From NCBI RefSeq assembly GCF_037975245.1, contig NC_092577.1:18784898-18848897 (forward strand): 64,000 nucleotides of DNA. Reading direction: 5' to 3'. Positions 10,471 to 20,450 of this stretch are shown here, piece by piece. The translations under genes and the position numbers were made by a program. Within the stretch, counting starts at the first letter, position 1; the number at the start of each line of letters is the position of its first letter. Origin of the DNA: Apostichopus japonicus (taxonomy: Eukaryota > Echinodermata > Holothuroidea > Aspidochirotida > Stichopodidae). The notes beneath the pieces were generated by a model that did not search any database, was not told the origin of the DNA, and saw only the letters and a list, made by a program, of their open reading frames with translations.

Positions 10471-10664
10471 TGTGGTGTTATTGTATTATATTGTATTATA
10501 TTGTTAATTTTAGCTGTAGGTGTTTTTGACCTTTACGGCCTTCCATGCATTATTCTGCCTTATACGTGTTATATACTTGGGTTCGTTTTGCTGGTTGTGT
10601 TTTGTTGTTTAAAACCTCATTAAAGGTGTAATCAAATGAATCAGTCGTCGTCATTATTACTACA
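10471..10664 (+). repeat. E1 3' LTR
   Basis: It is 194 bp, starts TGTGGTGTTATTG and ends TTACTACA. It differs from the 5' LTR by one C/T change and the first base. The 24 bases before it (TTTTCTGGTTTCTCTTTTAGATGGGGAGAA) include the short purine tract ATGGGGAGAA that could prime plus-strand synthesis. Confidence 0.9.
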
Positions 10665-10976
10665 GTCTGTACCAGCGGAAATAAATACCCTCAGGCCAAA
10701 TATCAGGATCCATAAAGATTCATGGATCTGTACTCCTCATGCCTCAACTGAATTTTCACCGTTTTATTTGATGTATGGAGGGAACCTGTATTACCTGTAG
10801 ATTTCTTGTTCAATCAACCTGCTCTCAAACATGGATCATCACATTCAGCTCTGATAAAAAACGAACTATAATAGTCAGCGTATTTGCTCTTGAGCCGTGT
10901 ACAAGGAACTTTGACAAGGAACTTTTAGACTAACTTTTTCCTCAAGATAGGTCTTTAGTTCCTCAGGGTCGGTGTA
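10665..10976 (-). repeat. 190-bp flank duplication, right copy, with insertions
   Basis: It matches 4503-4692 apart from two additions. A piece of about 100 bases at 10731-10833 is framed by CATGGATC on both sides. A 13-base repeat of CAAGGAACTTT lies near 10915. In the + direction the larger piece reads HASTEFSPFYLMYGG, which resembles the C-terminal end of the integrase core of another Gypsy lineage. It therefore looks like a filler copied from a different retroelement. Confidence 0.8.
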
Positions 10977-11242
10977 AACCTTGTAGCAAAAACATTTGCG
11001 ATTCGTTGTCGCTTTACTGATGCAATTCCAGTTTCGCTAGCCTTGCCCACCAACGGTTCTTCTTTCCTTGATTTTTCCTTATTCGGTGCTTGTTTGTAAC
11101 TGCCGTGCACAAAACTCCGCTTACCTCCTTCACGGACAATTGTTGACCAACTTGGATCGTTCTCAAAGGAATTTACAATTGTGTTTGCGTTGGTTTCCAA
11201 AGAGCCGTGGTTATAATCTCTTTGAGTTTCCCCTGGATGTGC
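10977..11242 (-). pseudogene. ORF1: LINE C ORF1, N-terminal remnant
   Basis: The minus frame from 11200 has ENDPSWSTIV, then KRSFVHGSYKQAP, then RIANVFATRF. It then shifts into the conserved ...EELKTYLEEKV... region of the flanking duplication. Together with 4455-4692 this is the ORF1 of a CR1/Jockey-type LINE. Its upstream end is cut by the 3' end of LINE A at 11243. Confidence 0.6.
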
Positions 11243-11406
11243 TTGTGCTTTTTACGTGACCCGTCATACGGGATACAAAACGTCACGGCCAAACGGCACT
11301 ACCAAACCATCCCATGCTTACAAACGAACCTCAGGTCAAGCGAGCCAAAAAAGTACATATGCTCACCGACCTGCAGAGACAAAACGCCCAACCCCCCACT
11401 GAAATA

Positions 11407-14400
11407 TTAAAAAACTACAAAAGGACGACCAGCACGCAGCGAAACAAAACACCCTTCCCCAGCACACCAGCGTCCAAAAAAGGCAGCCCTAGATAAACGG
11501 CGAAAATCGCCTTCGACCTGAAGGCGAATGTCAGACTTCACCGCCTCCAGGACTGCCTGCCAACTGGCAAATTTCCCCCTAAAAACAACATCACATCTAT
11601 TCCTCCAAATAAGTTTTTTTACGACAGAAGAAACATAAATAATACGCTGCGACACAGCAACGGAACAAACTGGAGGATCTAATCCATATAAAAACAAAAC
11701 CCTGTCCTACCGACCAGGAACGGTCTCCCGTTAAACGGTCGGTCTAGGACTGAAACCAGTCCCACAAGTTCAAAACAAAGGGGCAATGCCAAAAAACATG
11801 GGCAGTCACAGCTGTCACAGCCGGTCCTCGGGCACAGTCCATCACCCAATCGCCAGTGATACCTTTTCACCAAGGCACCGTGTGCAATTCTCCATGCAAG
11901 ATCACGGAGCCTGCAACCATTCAGTCTTGAATGCACCGAACGCCATACTTCGACAGGATGACGTCCCTGTACAAAAATTGCATTCAAGGCCCTATCCCGC
12001 AAGGAACTGAGAACGAGGGCCGGCCGTGACAGGTCAACAGGGGGTAACTCAATAAGAGAGGAGCAAATGACACGCACCACTCTGCTTGGTGTGCTACTAT
12101 GCGGTTCTCTGTTGCTAAACAGCGCCGGAACCCATCGACGCAAGTGCAACCCGCCCCAAAAACGTACAAAATATGAACAAGGCAACCCTGGGTCAGTTAC
12201 CGCTACAAACAATTGCTTAAATAACAAACAAGTTAACTTACTTCCCAGATGAACCACCCCTAGTCCCCCCTTCTCCAGTTTTTGGTACAATATCGCCCTC
12301 TTGACCAGCTCTGTACCACCAGACCATATGAATGAAAAAATCGCCCTCTCCAACCGCACCAGGACGCGACGCGGAATTGGGTACACCGCGCCCGGGTACC
12401 ACAAGATGGGCAAAACGAAACGATTAATAACGGTGACTTTCCCCAAGATCGAAAGCCAGCGGGTGCCAAAGGTTTCGAGTCTGCTCTCAAATACCTCAGC
12501 CCTCTCGCTCCAGGTGACATCACAAGGTGCATCGTAGCCGAACCATATACCATTAATTTTGATATTCTGATCCGACCACGACGCATCGAATGGTAAGTCT
12601 CTGTATCTCCAGCTACCAAGACGAAGGCCCTTTGTCTTTTCTGGATTCAACTTCGCCCCGGTAGCTCTCTCAAAAATAGATAAATCCTGCGAGAGTGCGC
12701 GAAAGGAGCCGAGACTCGAAACAACACATGTCACGTCATCTGCATATTGAGCGCATTTCACTTTGGCACCCCCTGGCACAACGAATGGAACAAGTCTGGA
12801 GTCCCTTTCCAAAAGACGAGAGAGGGACTCGCTAAACAAAACATAAAGTAATGGAGACAGAGGGCACCCCTGGCGCACCCCCCTCTCTACGTTAAAACCC
12901 TCCGAACAAAACCCATTTACGATAACAGAACTGAAACTTTCCTGATACAAAACAGAAATCCATTTACGAAAAACCGGGTGCAACTGAAACGTCTCCAATA
13001 CATTCATTAAAAAACCGCGATCCACCATGTCAAAGGCCTTCTGCTGGTCCAGAGACACCAATGCACATGGCAGATCACGCTCAATAACAAAGTCGGTCAA
13101 GTCGCGCATCAACCACAAGTTCTGCTGGATGCAATGACCCTTCACTGCACAAGTCTGGAGATCACCCACAAGATGCGGCATAGCCAGTGCAAGGCGGTTG
13201 CACAAAGCCTTAGCCAGCAACTTATAGTCCACATTTAACAAGGTGATCGGACGCTTGTTACGGGGATCCAAGGGGTCCCCAGACTTGGGCAGCAAAGTAA
13301 TCATGCCCATACGTTGACTTTGGTTTAACAGTCCGTTTTGGAAGGCGTCCTCGAAGACGGCTCTGATGTCGGGTCCTATTATTGCCCAGAAGGTTCGGTA
13401 GAACTCCCTCGGAAGCCCGTCCGAACCCGGGGACTTGCCATTCTTCATCTTCGAAAGCGCCTTCCAAAGCTCAACAGTGGTTATTCCGCCCCCCAAAATA
13501 TCATTGACATCGTGGGGAACGGTTTTTGAGATTCCCCTCAATAAATCAGCCTGTGCCGACAAGTCGACATTGCCACGCGTAAACAAACTCGAATAGTACT
13601 CTTTATATACGCGGACAATGCCGTGAGGGTCACTAACCACGGTCCCATCAGTAGCGCGCACAGACGGGACGCGTCTGTCACCTGCCGATGAGCTAACGGA
13701 CTGGTAAAACCTCAGTGAAGGGCGCTCCTCGGCTTCCACCGCTTCGACACGGGCCCTGACGCGGGCACCGTGGTACTTTTCATCGAGATAAGTCTGCAAA
13801 GCGATGACAGCCGAAGGGTCGCCAAACTTCACCTCCGCGCACAGCTTCGAGAATTTTTCTCTTCGACGCCGTGCGCGGGTCACGCAATACTGAATTGCGT
13901 AGCGTTTGATGCGCAACTTGACATCATCCCACCATTGGGATGTAGAAGCAAAGGCCGGCTTCAATGTTTGCCATCCTTTGTACCTGGTCTCGAAACCCTG
14001 GCGGAACTCTGCCTCGCCAAGAATCCGACAGTTAAGCTTCCACAGGCCCCGCCCGATGGGGAAAATGGAAGGCAAAACAAAACGTGCTACCACAGTGTCA
14101 TGGTCAGAGAGCGGACAGCTGAGCGTCTCGCAACCCGAAAATGTAAAACTAACGGGCGCATACACTCGATCTATCCTGGAGGCATCTTCTCCGTTAGGCC
14201 TTACCCACGTATACACCGTACTACACGGGTGCATATGCCTCCAGACATCGGCTAAAAGGTGTGCCGAAGTGAATCTGTCCAATTCTGTGATCCCAGCGTC
14301 AGGACTAGCAGACACAGAAGCCCCGAGTCTGTCAAGACCCGAGTCTGGGACACAGTTAAAGTCTCCGACCATGACACATGGTGCACTACCAGGAACAAAG

Positions 14401-14786
14401 GAAGGCAGCGTGTTAAAAAATTCTCGTCTAGCAGAAGGCCGATTGGGAGCATACACATTGCAGAGGGAGATGTTACCCTGTGGATACTTGAAAAGAATGC
14501 AAACCAATCGGCCCTCGTGATCCGTCTCCACCCTAGTGGCACAACCCGCCTGACGAGGTGACAGGAGGATGACAGTGCCACAGGATGAAGACGAACCAAA
14601 CGAAGCATGCAGCCCACCACCCCACTCATAAGCCCATAGAGGGACATCTTCTTCCAAAATATGTGTTTCTTGCAGGCAAACGCAGTCGACCTCCATTGAA
14701 ATACAATATTGGAAAATGCGACTGCGCTTGCGATGATCCCTCATGCCATTCACGTTCAAAGTGGCAACTGAAAATGTATGGGCCAT
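11407..14786 (-). pseudogene. ORF2: LINE A ORF2 (APE endonuclease + RT), C-terminus shifted
   Basis: The start is chosen at ATG 14786 (MAHTFSVATLNVNGMR), 20 bases after the ORF1 stop; the frame further upstream has no ATG. The endonuclease covers roughly residues 1-235 with NVNG, QETH, VYAPNRP, GDFNCV, SRIDRVYAP and SDHD. RT motifs follow: KSPGSDGLPREFY, RPITLLNVDYK, SLDQQKAFD, GVRQGCPLSPLLY and the active site YADD. The C-terminal region has LAWRIAHG and a CP-type finger. The main frame is open for about 1,035 codons to 11679. A frameshift near 11800-11825 then separates the expected finger continuation (TAHVFWHCPF), and the last 90 residues lie in another frame at 11407-11697. The catalytic parts are intact; only the end is damaged. 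Confidence 0.88.
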
Positions 14787-14806
14787 GAGAGGGCAATGGG
14801 GCAAAA

Positions 14807-15982
14807 CTACGCCGACGTCGATTCTGTAAGCTTCAAGCGCGCTCTAGACGACATATCGTCGTCAGAGTCGTCGCTTGAGGCCGACCTTTTCAGTGAGGGT
14901 TCCCCCATCTCGTCGTACCAGCTCGTCCCAGTGGCACGTTTCGGCTCGACGATCACCGAGCCTCCGGAGTCGCTGTCAGACATAGCCTCCGGGGACCCGA
15001 CGACCGAGTCGTCGTCAGACAGAGTCTCCGGATCTGGCGATACCGGCGGCGGACTGGGGACGGAACTGGACGGGTTGATGGGGGAAGCTGGTGGAGACCC
15101 CGTGTCCGCTTCGCTGTGTGGTGGAGACGGTGCGGGCACGGGGTTGATGGGGGAAGCTGGTGGAGACTTTCTCGGTGCAGGCACGGGGTTGGGGTCTGCA
15201 ACTACGGGGGAGGGTGAAGGAGGTGCGGAGAGTGAATCCTCACCCGTTTCCCCCTCCTTGCGTGGAGCTTCCTCCGGGGCAGTAGGTGCGCCAGAACTTG
15301 GCGCCTTTGCTTGACCCCCACTCTTTGTCATAAAGACATAAGAGGAGGGACAAGCGCGAAAGACATGTCCCTCCTTCCCACAGAGTGAGCACACAACTTC
15401 GCTTGGGCAAGCAGAGGTATCATGCCCAAGACGAAGGCAGCGCCCACACTTTTTATTTGGGCAGCCCTTGGCTTCGTGCCCGGTCTCCCCACACCTGAAG
15501 CAGGTACGGGGCTGACCGGGGTATCGCACGTGAGCTTTATGCCCGGCAATAAAAAGGAAGGAGGGAATGTCCTGCTTGAGGTCGATCCGAACCTGTCGGT
15601 GCCCGTTGAACACCCCAGGGGCCTGTGCGTAGGAGCACATTTTAACAGCCTTGACAGCCCCAAACCGACCTAAAACAGTTGCGACAAGTTCTTGACGCAC
15701 CTCTAATCCTACGTGGATGACAGTTACCCATACGGAACGTTCGTATGGAGTAACTGTCAAACCTTCAACCCCACTCAGCAACGTGACACCCTTCTGCCGG
15801 GTCACGTCACTGGTAAAACGTAGATCATACGTATTACGACCCTGGAGAGCTTGTAAAGCATCAACCTCTCCAGGCACAACAACACCCTTACTCTTTAAAA
15901 TACTAAAAACTTGCACCGGTGGAACCGCTTGTTCACCGGTGAAGGTCAACTTAACAATTTTCGAATCACGGCGCGATGCCAT
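14807..15982 (-). CDS. ORF1: LINE A ORF1 protein (Tx1-like, CCHC knuckles)
   Basis: The start is taken at ATG 15982 (MASRRDSKIV), which matches MAARRDSKIV of the B family; codons upstream in frame belong to the 5' UTR. The protein is 391 residues and intact. It has an N-terminal RNA-binding core, then GQPRTCFRCGETGHEAKGC, CGRCLRLGHDTSAC and CSLCGKEGHVFRAC. A Pro/Ser-rich linker with a repeated SPPASPINP motif follows, then an acidic tail with DDSDDD. The stop TAG at 14807-14809 lies 20 bases before the ORF2 ATG. The role is binding of the element RNA in the retrotransposition particle (family knowledge). Confidence 0.88.
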   Translation of the reverse strand: MASRRDSKIVKLTFTGEQAVPPVQVFSILKSKGVVVPGEVDALQALQGRNTYDLRFTSDVTRQKGVTLLSGVEGLTVTPYERSVWVTVIHVGLEVRQELVATVLGRFGAVKAVKMCSYAQAPGVFNGHRQVRIDLKQDIPSFLFIAGHKAHVRYPGQPRTCFRCGETGHEAKGCPNKKCGRCLRLGHDTSACPSEVVCSLCGKEGHVFRACPSSYVFMTKSGGQAKAPSSGAPTAPEEAPRKEGETGEDSLSAPPSPSPVVADPNPVPAPRKSPPASPINPVPAPSPPHSEADTGSPPASPINPSSSVPSPPPVSPDPETLSDDDSVVGSPEAMSDSDSGGSVIVEPKRATGTSWYDEMGEPSLKRSASSDDSDDDMSSRARLKLTESTSA

Positions 15983-16189
15983 GATACCGAAGGTGGCTAG
16001 GCCACAGAGGAGTAACAAAAACAAACTATAAAGACAGGTTTAAACTTAAAACGATATACGATAACTATATACGACAAACGCACACACCCGCCTGGCGGGA
16101 AGTATAGCACAGTACAGTAAGGTAAGATAGTAGCTGTATCAGATGGAGAGCGAGAGCGAAAAACACGTCTGCACTCCACGAAAGCCAAC

Positions 16190-16345
16190 TGCCAAAGTCA
16201 CTATAGTCAGGTCTCAGTGCAGCAATGAAAATCTTTGAAATGACCTGCCTTGAGGAAAGTGCTTGATTTAATTCCTGTTGGCTTACACTAGTCCAAACTG
16301 TTGGATGCGCCTGCACCATTCCTTCGCCCATACAGTTCATTGCAA
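16190..16345 (-). pseudogene. HECT-like gene remnant, distal exon piece
   Basis: The minus frame reads MGEGMVQAHPTVWTSVSQQ, then ELNQALSSRQVISKIF, up to the 5' end of LINE A. The style fits the C-terminal half of the HECT-like domain found in SAM/HECT-like multi-exon genes of fish and marine invertebrates. A possible acceptor (GGTGCAG|GCGCATCC) lies near 16315. LINE A cuts the exon, so the gene cannot be complete here. Confidence 0.4.
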
Positions 16346-16466
16346 AATACGGTCGCTCTATAACAGAAATCTCATTTTATTACTTGTATTACGCTGCTGC
16401 ATATTATATTGGGCGAAAAATGTATTGGGCGGAGAATGGTGCTTTCATTTAAATGAATGTTATTGT

Positions 16467-16935
16467 GAGTAAGCAACACTGTCAGACTCTGATAATGTAT
16501 GTAGAAAGCTATCACTGATGAGCCTCCGACTGGGAATTTTCCCTCTTAGTAAATAAGATACTGTAGTATCTGAAAGCAGCGGTGGGATGTACCTTATTAG
16601 AACAAAGCCATGTAAACAAAATTGATCCAATGGCGTGCCACGTCTGAGCAGAACTCAATTGGGACATTGGTCTTAAAGTTGTAAGGCACAACACTGTATG
16701 TACCTTGGAAAGACATTGGTGCAACAGCTCTCCAAAAAGATTGTAAAGCACTCCCAAGAGAGCCCACAAACATCCTCCCCAATCTCTCATTGGAAAGTCA
16801 CATGCAGTCTATGATGTGCCAGGTCTCCTATCGCATACATGGTGATAGCATCTTGGAGAATAGTGCTCCTAGAGACAAGTATTCCCCTCTCTTCAGTTAG
16901 GAGCCCCAGCTGTTCCACACATCTTGACATAAGAT
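16467..16935 (-). pseudogene. HECT-like domain exon, frameshifted
   Basis: It follows a good acceptor (TTTTGTAG|ATCTT at 16935). Reading the minus strand: ERGILVSRSTILQDAITMYA, then RLHVTF, a shift, GRMFVGSLGSALQSFW, then VPYNFKTNVPIEFCSDVARH, a second break near 16600, and LLSDTTVSYLLRGKIP to a stop near 16467. The pattern matches the N-lobe of a HECT-like domain in a gene family with an N-terminal SAM domain. HECT domains transfer ubiquitin through a C-terminal cysteine, which is not visible here. Two frame breaks make this a pseudogene or an old copy. The family assignment comes from remembered motif style, not a search. Confidence 0.45.
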
Positions 16936-16945
16936 CTACAAAACA

Positions 16946-17821
16946 AATGTTCAGTTAAGATAGTATTGATATCCACAATACCTCATTGTAATAGTCTTAG
17001 AGGGAAAGAAGACAAAACTGAAGTAGCACTTATTTGTTGTGTCAATCGAAAGATTTGAACACAAACCATTCATGTGGAGCAATGGGAAGACTGGCACTCA
17101 CATAATATGTAATGCAACTGACATTGAGATTTGCTCTGACATGCTGACTTTGACAGTGTCAGCATTTTTGTTTGTATTTTACACATGAACTTGTAACATT
17201 CTAACTTTGTGACAAAATTATGAATACAATCACCAAAGGAAGTGATAATATCAAAGAAACATCTGTAAATTCATTTCAGAATTTGCAACCAAGTGATGAG
17301 TTAGGCTCTTTGTATATTCTCAATTTCCTTCCAAATGTTGAAATGAAGGTACTTTCACACTACATCATATTGTGGCGAATGAAGAGATTCATGGTGTCAT
17401 TAATCCATCATTTTTGGAATCAAATTGCTGAAATAGTGGCATTGATGATTTCGCAGACAAATGTCCAAAAGACGAACTCCAGTAAATCAACCGGTTATTA
17501 TTATATCACTTAATGTCAAATTTAAAGATCATCTTAGTGAACAATTATTAATTTGGTACAAAATTTACAGACCAATTCTTCACAATATGTTACTAAATGT
17601 TAACATAATAAGTTAGAAAAAATTTGGACAACTCATTGAAATTTGTTAATAAATTTACTGATAGGTCTAAACATCTTCACAGCACCTTCGAAAATTATTA
17701 AATTCTTCTTTCAGTGACTGACTGATATCGAAATGTTATATTGAATAAGACAAAATAATATTGGGTGAGGATTAGAGATAGATCAAGCTACCAAAATGAT
17801 GCAGGATTAAGATATACCTAC
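16946..17821. other. No supported gene (candidate intron)
   Basis: This AT-rich sequence lies between two candidate exons of the minus-strand HECT-like gene. It starts with a donor at 17821 (GAG|GTAGGT on the minus strand) and ends at the acceptor near 16936. The exon phases on its two sides do not match, so a further small exon may lie inside. I see nothing else. Confidence 0.4.
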
Positions 17822-17911
17822 CTCTGAGTCAGAATCTGTTACAACAGGAATGGTATCATTGTCATCTCCTTCCATAGCATTTGCACTCTCCAGCTGAGGA
17901 AATGAGACTAC
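17822..17911 (-). CDS. Candidate internal exon, minus-strand host gene
   Basis: A 90-base open exon on the minus strand lies between a polypyrimidine acceptor (CTTTTTCAG at 17912-17920) and a consensus donor (GAG|GTAGGT). It is exactly 30 codons in phase 0-0 and encodes a Ser/Asp/Glu-rich linker ending VVTDSDSE. It lies upstream, in gene orientation, of the HECT-like exon at 16467-16935. An acidic linker before a HECT-like domain fits that family. The function of the exon itself is unknown. Confidence 0.45.
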
Positions 17912-19254
17912 CTGAAAAAGATAATATGTGACACATTTTGGGTAAGATTTTCAATTCAGACCCATTCTCCAAAATATATATTAACATATCACCTTTAGTT
18001 GCATATTAAGACATTTCATAACTTTGTGAACATTACACACATGAAGGTGGTTACACAGTCAGCACACTGCCAAGTGCCATAAAGTAAAGGTGTGAATTTC
18101 TAGTTCAAACAGTATAACGTGTGAGACGAAAATAATTTTTAATAATGAAATTAAAATCATACTAGTCAATGGCCATTAGCCCATCTGTTTAAATCACCTT
18201 TGAATTTGTCCAACGGTTCACTTGAATTGTTGCTCTTCTGGGCTGATCGGACATTTATTGAAAATATGTAATGTTTCATTTTAATTATTCCAATCATTGC
18301 AAATTTAATAGAATTCTAATTTGCTAACATTGCTACAGACTGACAGCCAATTATCAAATTTGGCTTCAAATATTGCCAAATGGATAATATTTGTTATAAA
18401 CAGGTTAGGACTAATGCTATGTAATCAAATGTTATTCTTACAACAGAAGGATTTGTCATGTTCCCTGTTTGCTGAATTATATTGCGCAGATATCAATGAT
18501 ATGGACAGTGAGTGATCGTGGAAAATGACTACAAATGTTAAATGCAAGTCCACATCTAACTTAGATATTTACCTCTAAAAGACCAGGCATACTGATGACA
18601 CAATAAACCAATAGAATATACGTATGATATGACTGTCAAACATCAATGTATGACCAATGTCTCTGTATGGAATTTAGGAACACAAAGATTAAATATGTTG
18701 TCGGTATGAACCTAAAAACACACAATGATAAATATGAAATAAGTTAGCATTTTACTACATGCTTCAGTAAGGAATAAGTTCAAATCCACTACCAATTACA
18801 TTCCAGTTGCACTGGTATTGCAGGGCGCAATGATGAACAAGTTCACAAGTTTTCAGCTTTGCTACAGTTTGCAATAGTGCTTCAGACAACCATGTAGATA
18901 CATTGGAAGACACAACTCCCATGATTGCAGATGGTGTCAACATTTATTTGTTCTCACCTGGAAACAATGTGAATCATCCACAATAATATGGATGTCATAA
19001 CCCCCAAACCCCAAGAAATTTGCTCATCACACATTTACAATGTAAACATCAACATCACATTCAGTATTACTCTCTGTTTTTAACTTTGTATGAAAACCTT
19101 ATTTTTAAGGACATCAAAACTTTTGGTTCATGATAGAAGAATTTGGTTTATTATTTAAGATAAATAGAAATTAAAATTAACAATAACAATGCTTTAAAAA
19201 AGCTGTAAACATATCATATAGTATATATATATATCAATGCTGAGATTTCACTTG
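17912..19254. other. No supported gene
   Basis: AT-rich non-coding sequence with only short random frames. It probably includes intron of the minus-strand gene. No repeat or RNA gene was recognised. Confidence 0.4.
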
Positions 19255-19446
19255 GTATCAAACATATCTCTGGAACAATCTACCATCTTCAATTCGCAAT
19301 GCACCATCGGTTGACTGTTTTAAGCGTCTCTTAAAAACACATTTATTCCAAAATTTACAGTGATTTGTCTTGCATATTTGTGTACTTGATTTAAGCGCTT
19401 TGAGGCCTTTGCATAAAGCGCTATATAAATATTTGCTTATTATTAT
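19255..19446 (+). mobile_element. CR1/L2-type LINE 3'-end fragment
   Basis: On the plus strand the frame reads WNNLPSSIRNAPSVDCFKRL, then KTHLFQNLQ and a stop, the usual C-terminus of CR1/L2/Jockey-superfamily ORF2. The 3' UTR follows, with AAAGCGCTATATAAATATTT and a TTATTATTATTA tail, a widespread 3' end of such LINEs and their SINEs. Everything 5' of the last 30 codons is missing, as expected for strong 5' truncation. Confidence 0.7.
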
Positions 19447-20318
19447 TATATCTGTTACAAACTGTTTGATTGAATATTGAAAAGAATGTCTCTGCACCGG
19501 CTGTGCTGTAAAGTTTGAGCTACAGTAAGATGGTCGATATTGCCTACAATATTTTGGCTTTGCATATAGGGATTCAAAGACCGTGTCACAAGTTACTATG
19601 ATACACCTAGATACATACTTTCGCACAGTGAAATATCCTAGTCTGAACTTACTGGAGGATCGCTATTGGTGCTCGCAGCTCTACTTTCTCTTGCTATCAA
19701 TGGAAGTTGTTGGGTACGGTACGATGTACACAGCTAGTCATTAAAGAAATATTTACCTGTAGAAAAAGAGGTAAAATGCACAATGTATTGACCTTTGATT
19801 TCACATTCAACGGAGGTATTCATGACAGGAATGCTTACATGTAGATTAGAGATGAAAACGCACGAGTCAAACTGATTTTGACATTAAGTGGATGAATAAC
19901 TGAACTATCACTATTTGATGAATGTAAACATTGCATCACTGATCTTTTTTCTGTAAAAGTGCATATGGTTCATGAATATGACAGAGGTTGACGCTTTTGA
20001 CAAGGCAGAGTTCATTTATCTGCTCTGAAAGCGTCCTTATGAAGCTGAGAGCCTAGCAGAACTCACTCTTGCATTGCTAAGCATTAAAGTGACACAAAAA
20101 CAAGGCTTCTTGGTAGTTAACATTGCCATCACACTTGTCTTGCTTGAGCTTCTCAACATTTACAACCTTGGATACATGTGCTGATGAATTTACCTAACCT
20201 GCAAGGTAATGAAGATTTATTACCAAACACCATTTATACACAATAAGTACCGGAAAAAAAATAACAATGTAGTTTTTCAGAACATAAAATCTGCATATCA
20301 ATGAATTTATCCATTCAC
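19447..20318. other. No supported gene
   Basis: No coding sequence, repeat or RNA gene was recognised. It may be intron of the minus-strand HECT-like gene. Confidence 0.35.
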
Positions 20319-20450
20319 CTGTAATGTGGCTTGGCATGGGACTCGTGGGTGTCTAGGGTCCTGTCTATAATTAGAGGGATCATGATAAAGTGTTTCACGA
20401 GGGGAAACTCCTTCACCTACTCGCGTAAAGAAATGCACACATGCTGTGCA
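20319..20450 (-). CDS. Candidate internal exon, minus-strand host gene
   Basis: A 132-base open exon (44 codons, phase 0-0) has acceptor TTTTCATCAG at 20451-20460 and donor CAG|GTGAAT at 20318. The peptide has HFFTRVGEGVSPRETLYHD, then PRHPRVPCQATLQ. It lies between the candidate exons at 22756-22991 and 17822-17911 on the same strand. Clean splice signals and matching phases support a real or recently dead exon. I do not recognise the domain. Confidence 0.4.

Larger units (their letters stand above)
4702..10664 (+). mobile_element. E1: Ty3/Gypsy LTR retrotransposon
   Basis: The element is bounded by two 194-bp LTRs (4702-4895 and 10471-10664) that differ at about two positions, so insertion was recent. 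Between them is one gag-pol reading frame with zinc knuckles, protease, reverse transcriptase, RNase H and integrase in Ty3/Gypsy order. LINE B1 is inserted inside integrase at 7921-9764. E1 is itself inserted in ORF1 of LINE C. No short target duplication is seen next to the LTRs; instead a 190-bp stretch of LINE C is present on both sides. Confidence 0.92.
11243..16185 (-). mobile_element. LINE A: near full-length Tx1-like LINE
   Basis: A two-ORF non-LTR retrotransposon on the minus strand: 5' UTR (about 15983-16185), ORF1, ORF2 and a short 3' UTR ending in the hairpin CCCGTATGACGGG and then TCACGTAAAAAGC. ORF1 with three CCHC knuckles and ORF2 with an APE endonuclease plus RT of the form PITLLNVDYKLLAKAL place it near the Tx1 (L1-group) clade. 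Many Tx1 elements are target-specific; here no target duplication can be seen. The right flank is HECT-like host gene sequence and the left flank is LINE C, so the ends may have been rearranged. Confidence 0.85.

Noticed and set aside
13770-14520. Plus-strand frames of 161 and 204 codons
   Set aside because: They lie antisense to LINE A ORF2, which has the expected domain motifs.
14778-15314. 178-codon Gly/Ser-rich plus-strand frame
   Set aside because: It is antisense to the Pro/Ser-rich tail of LINE A ORF1.
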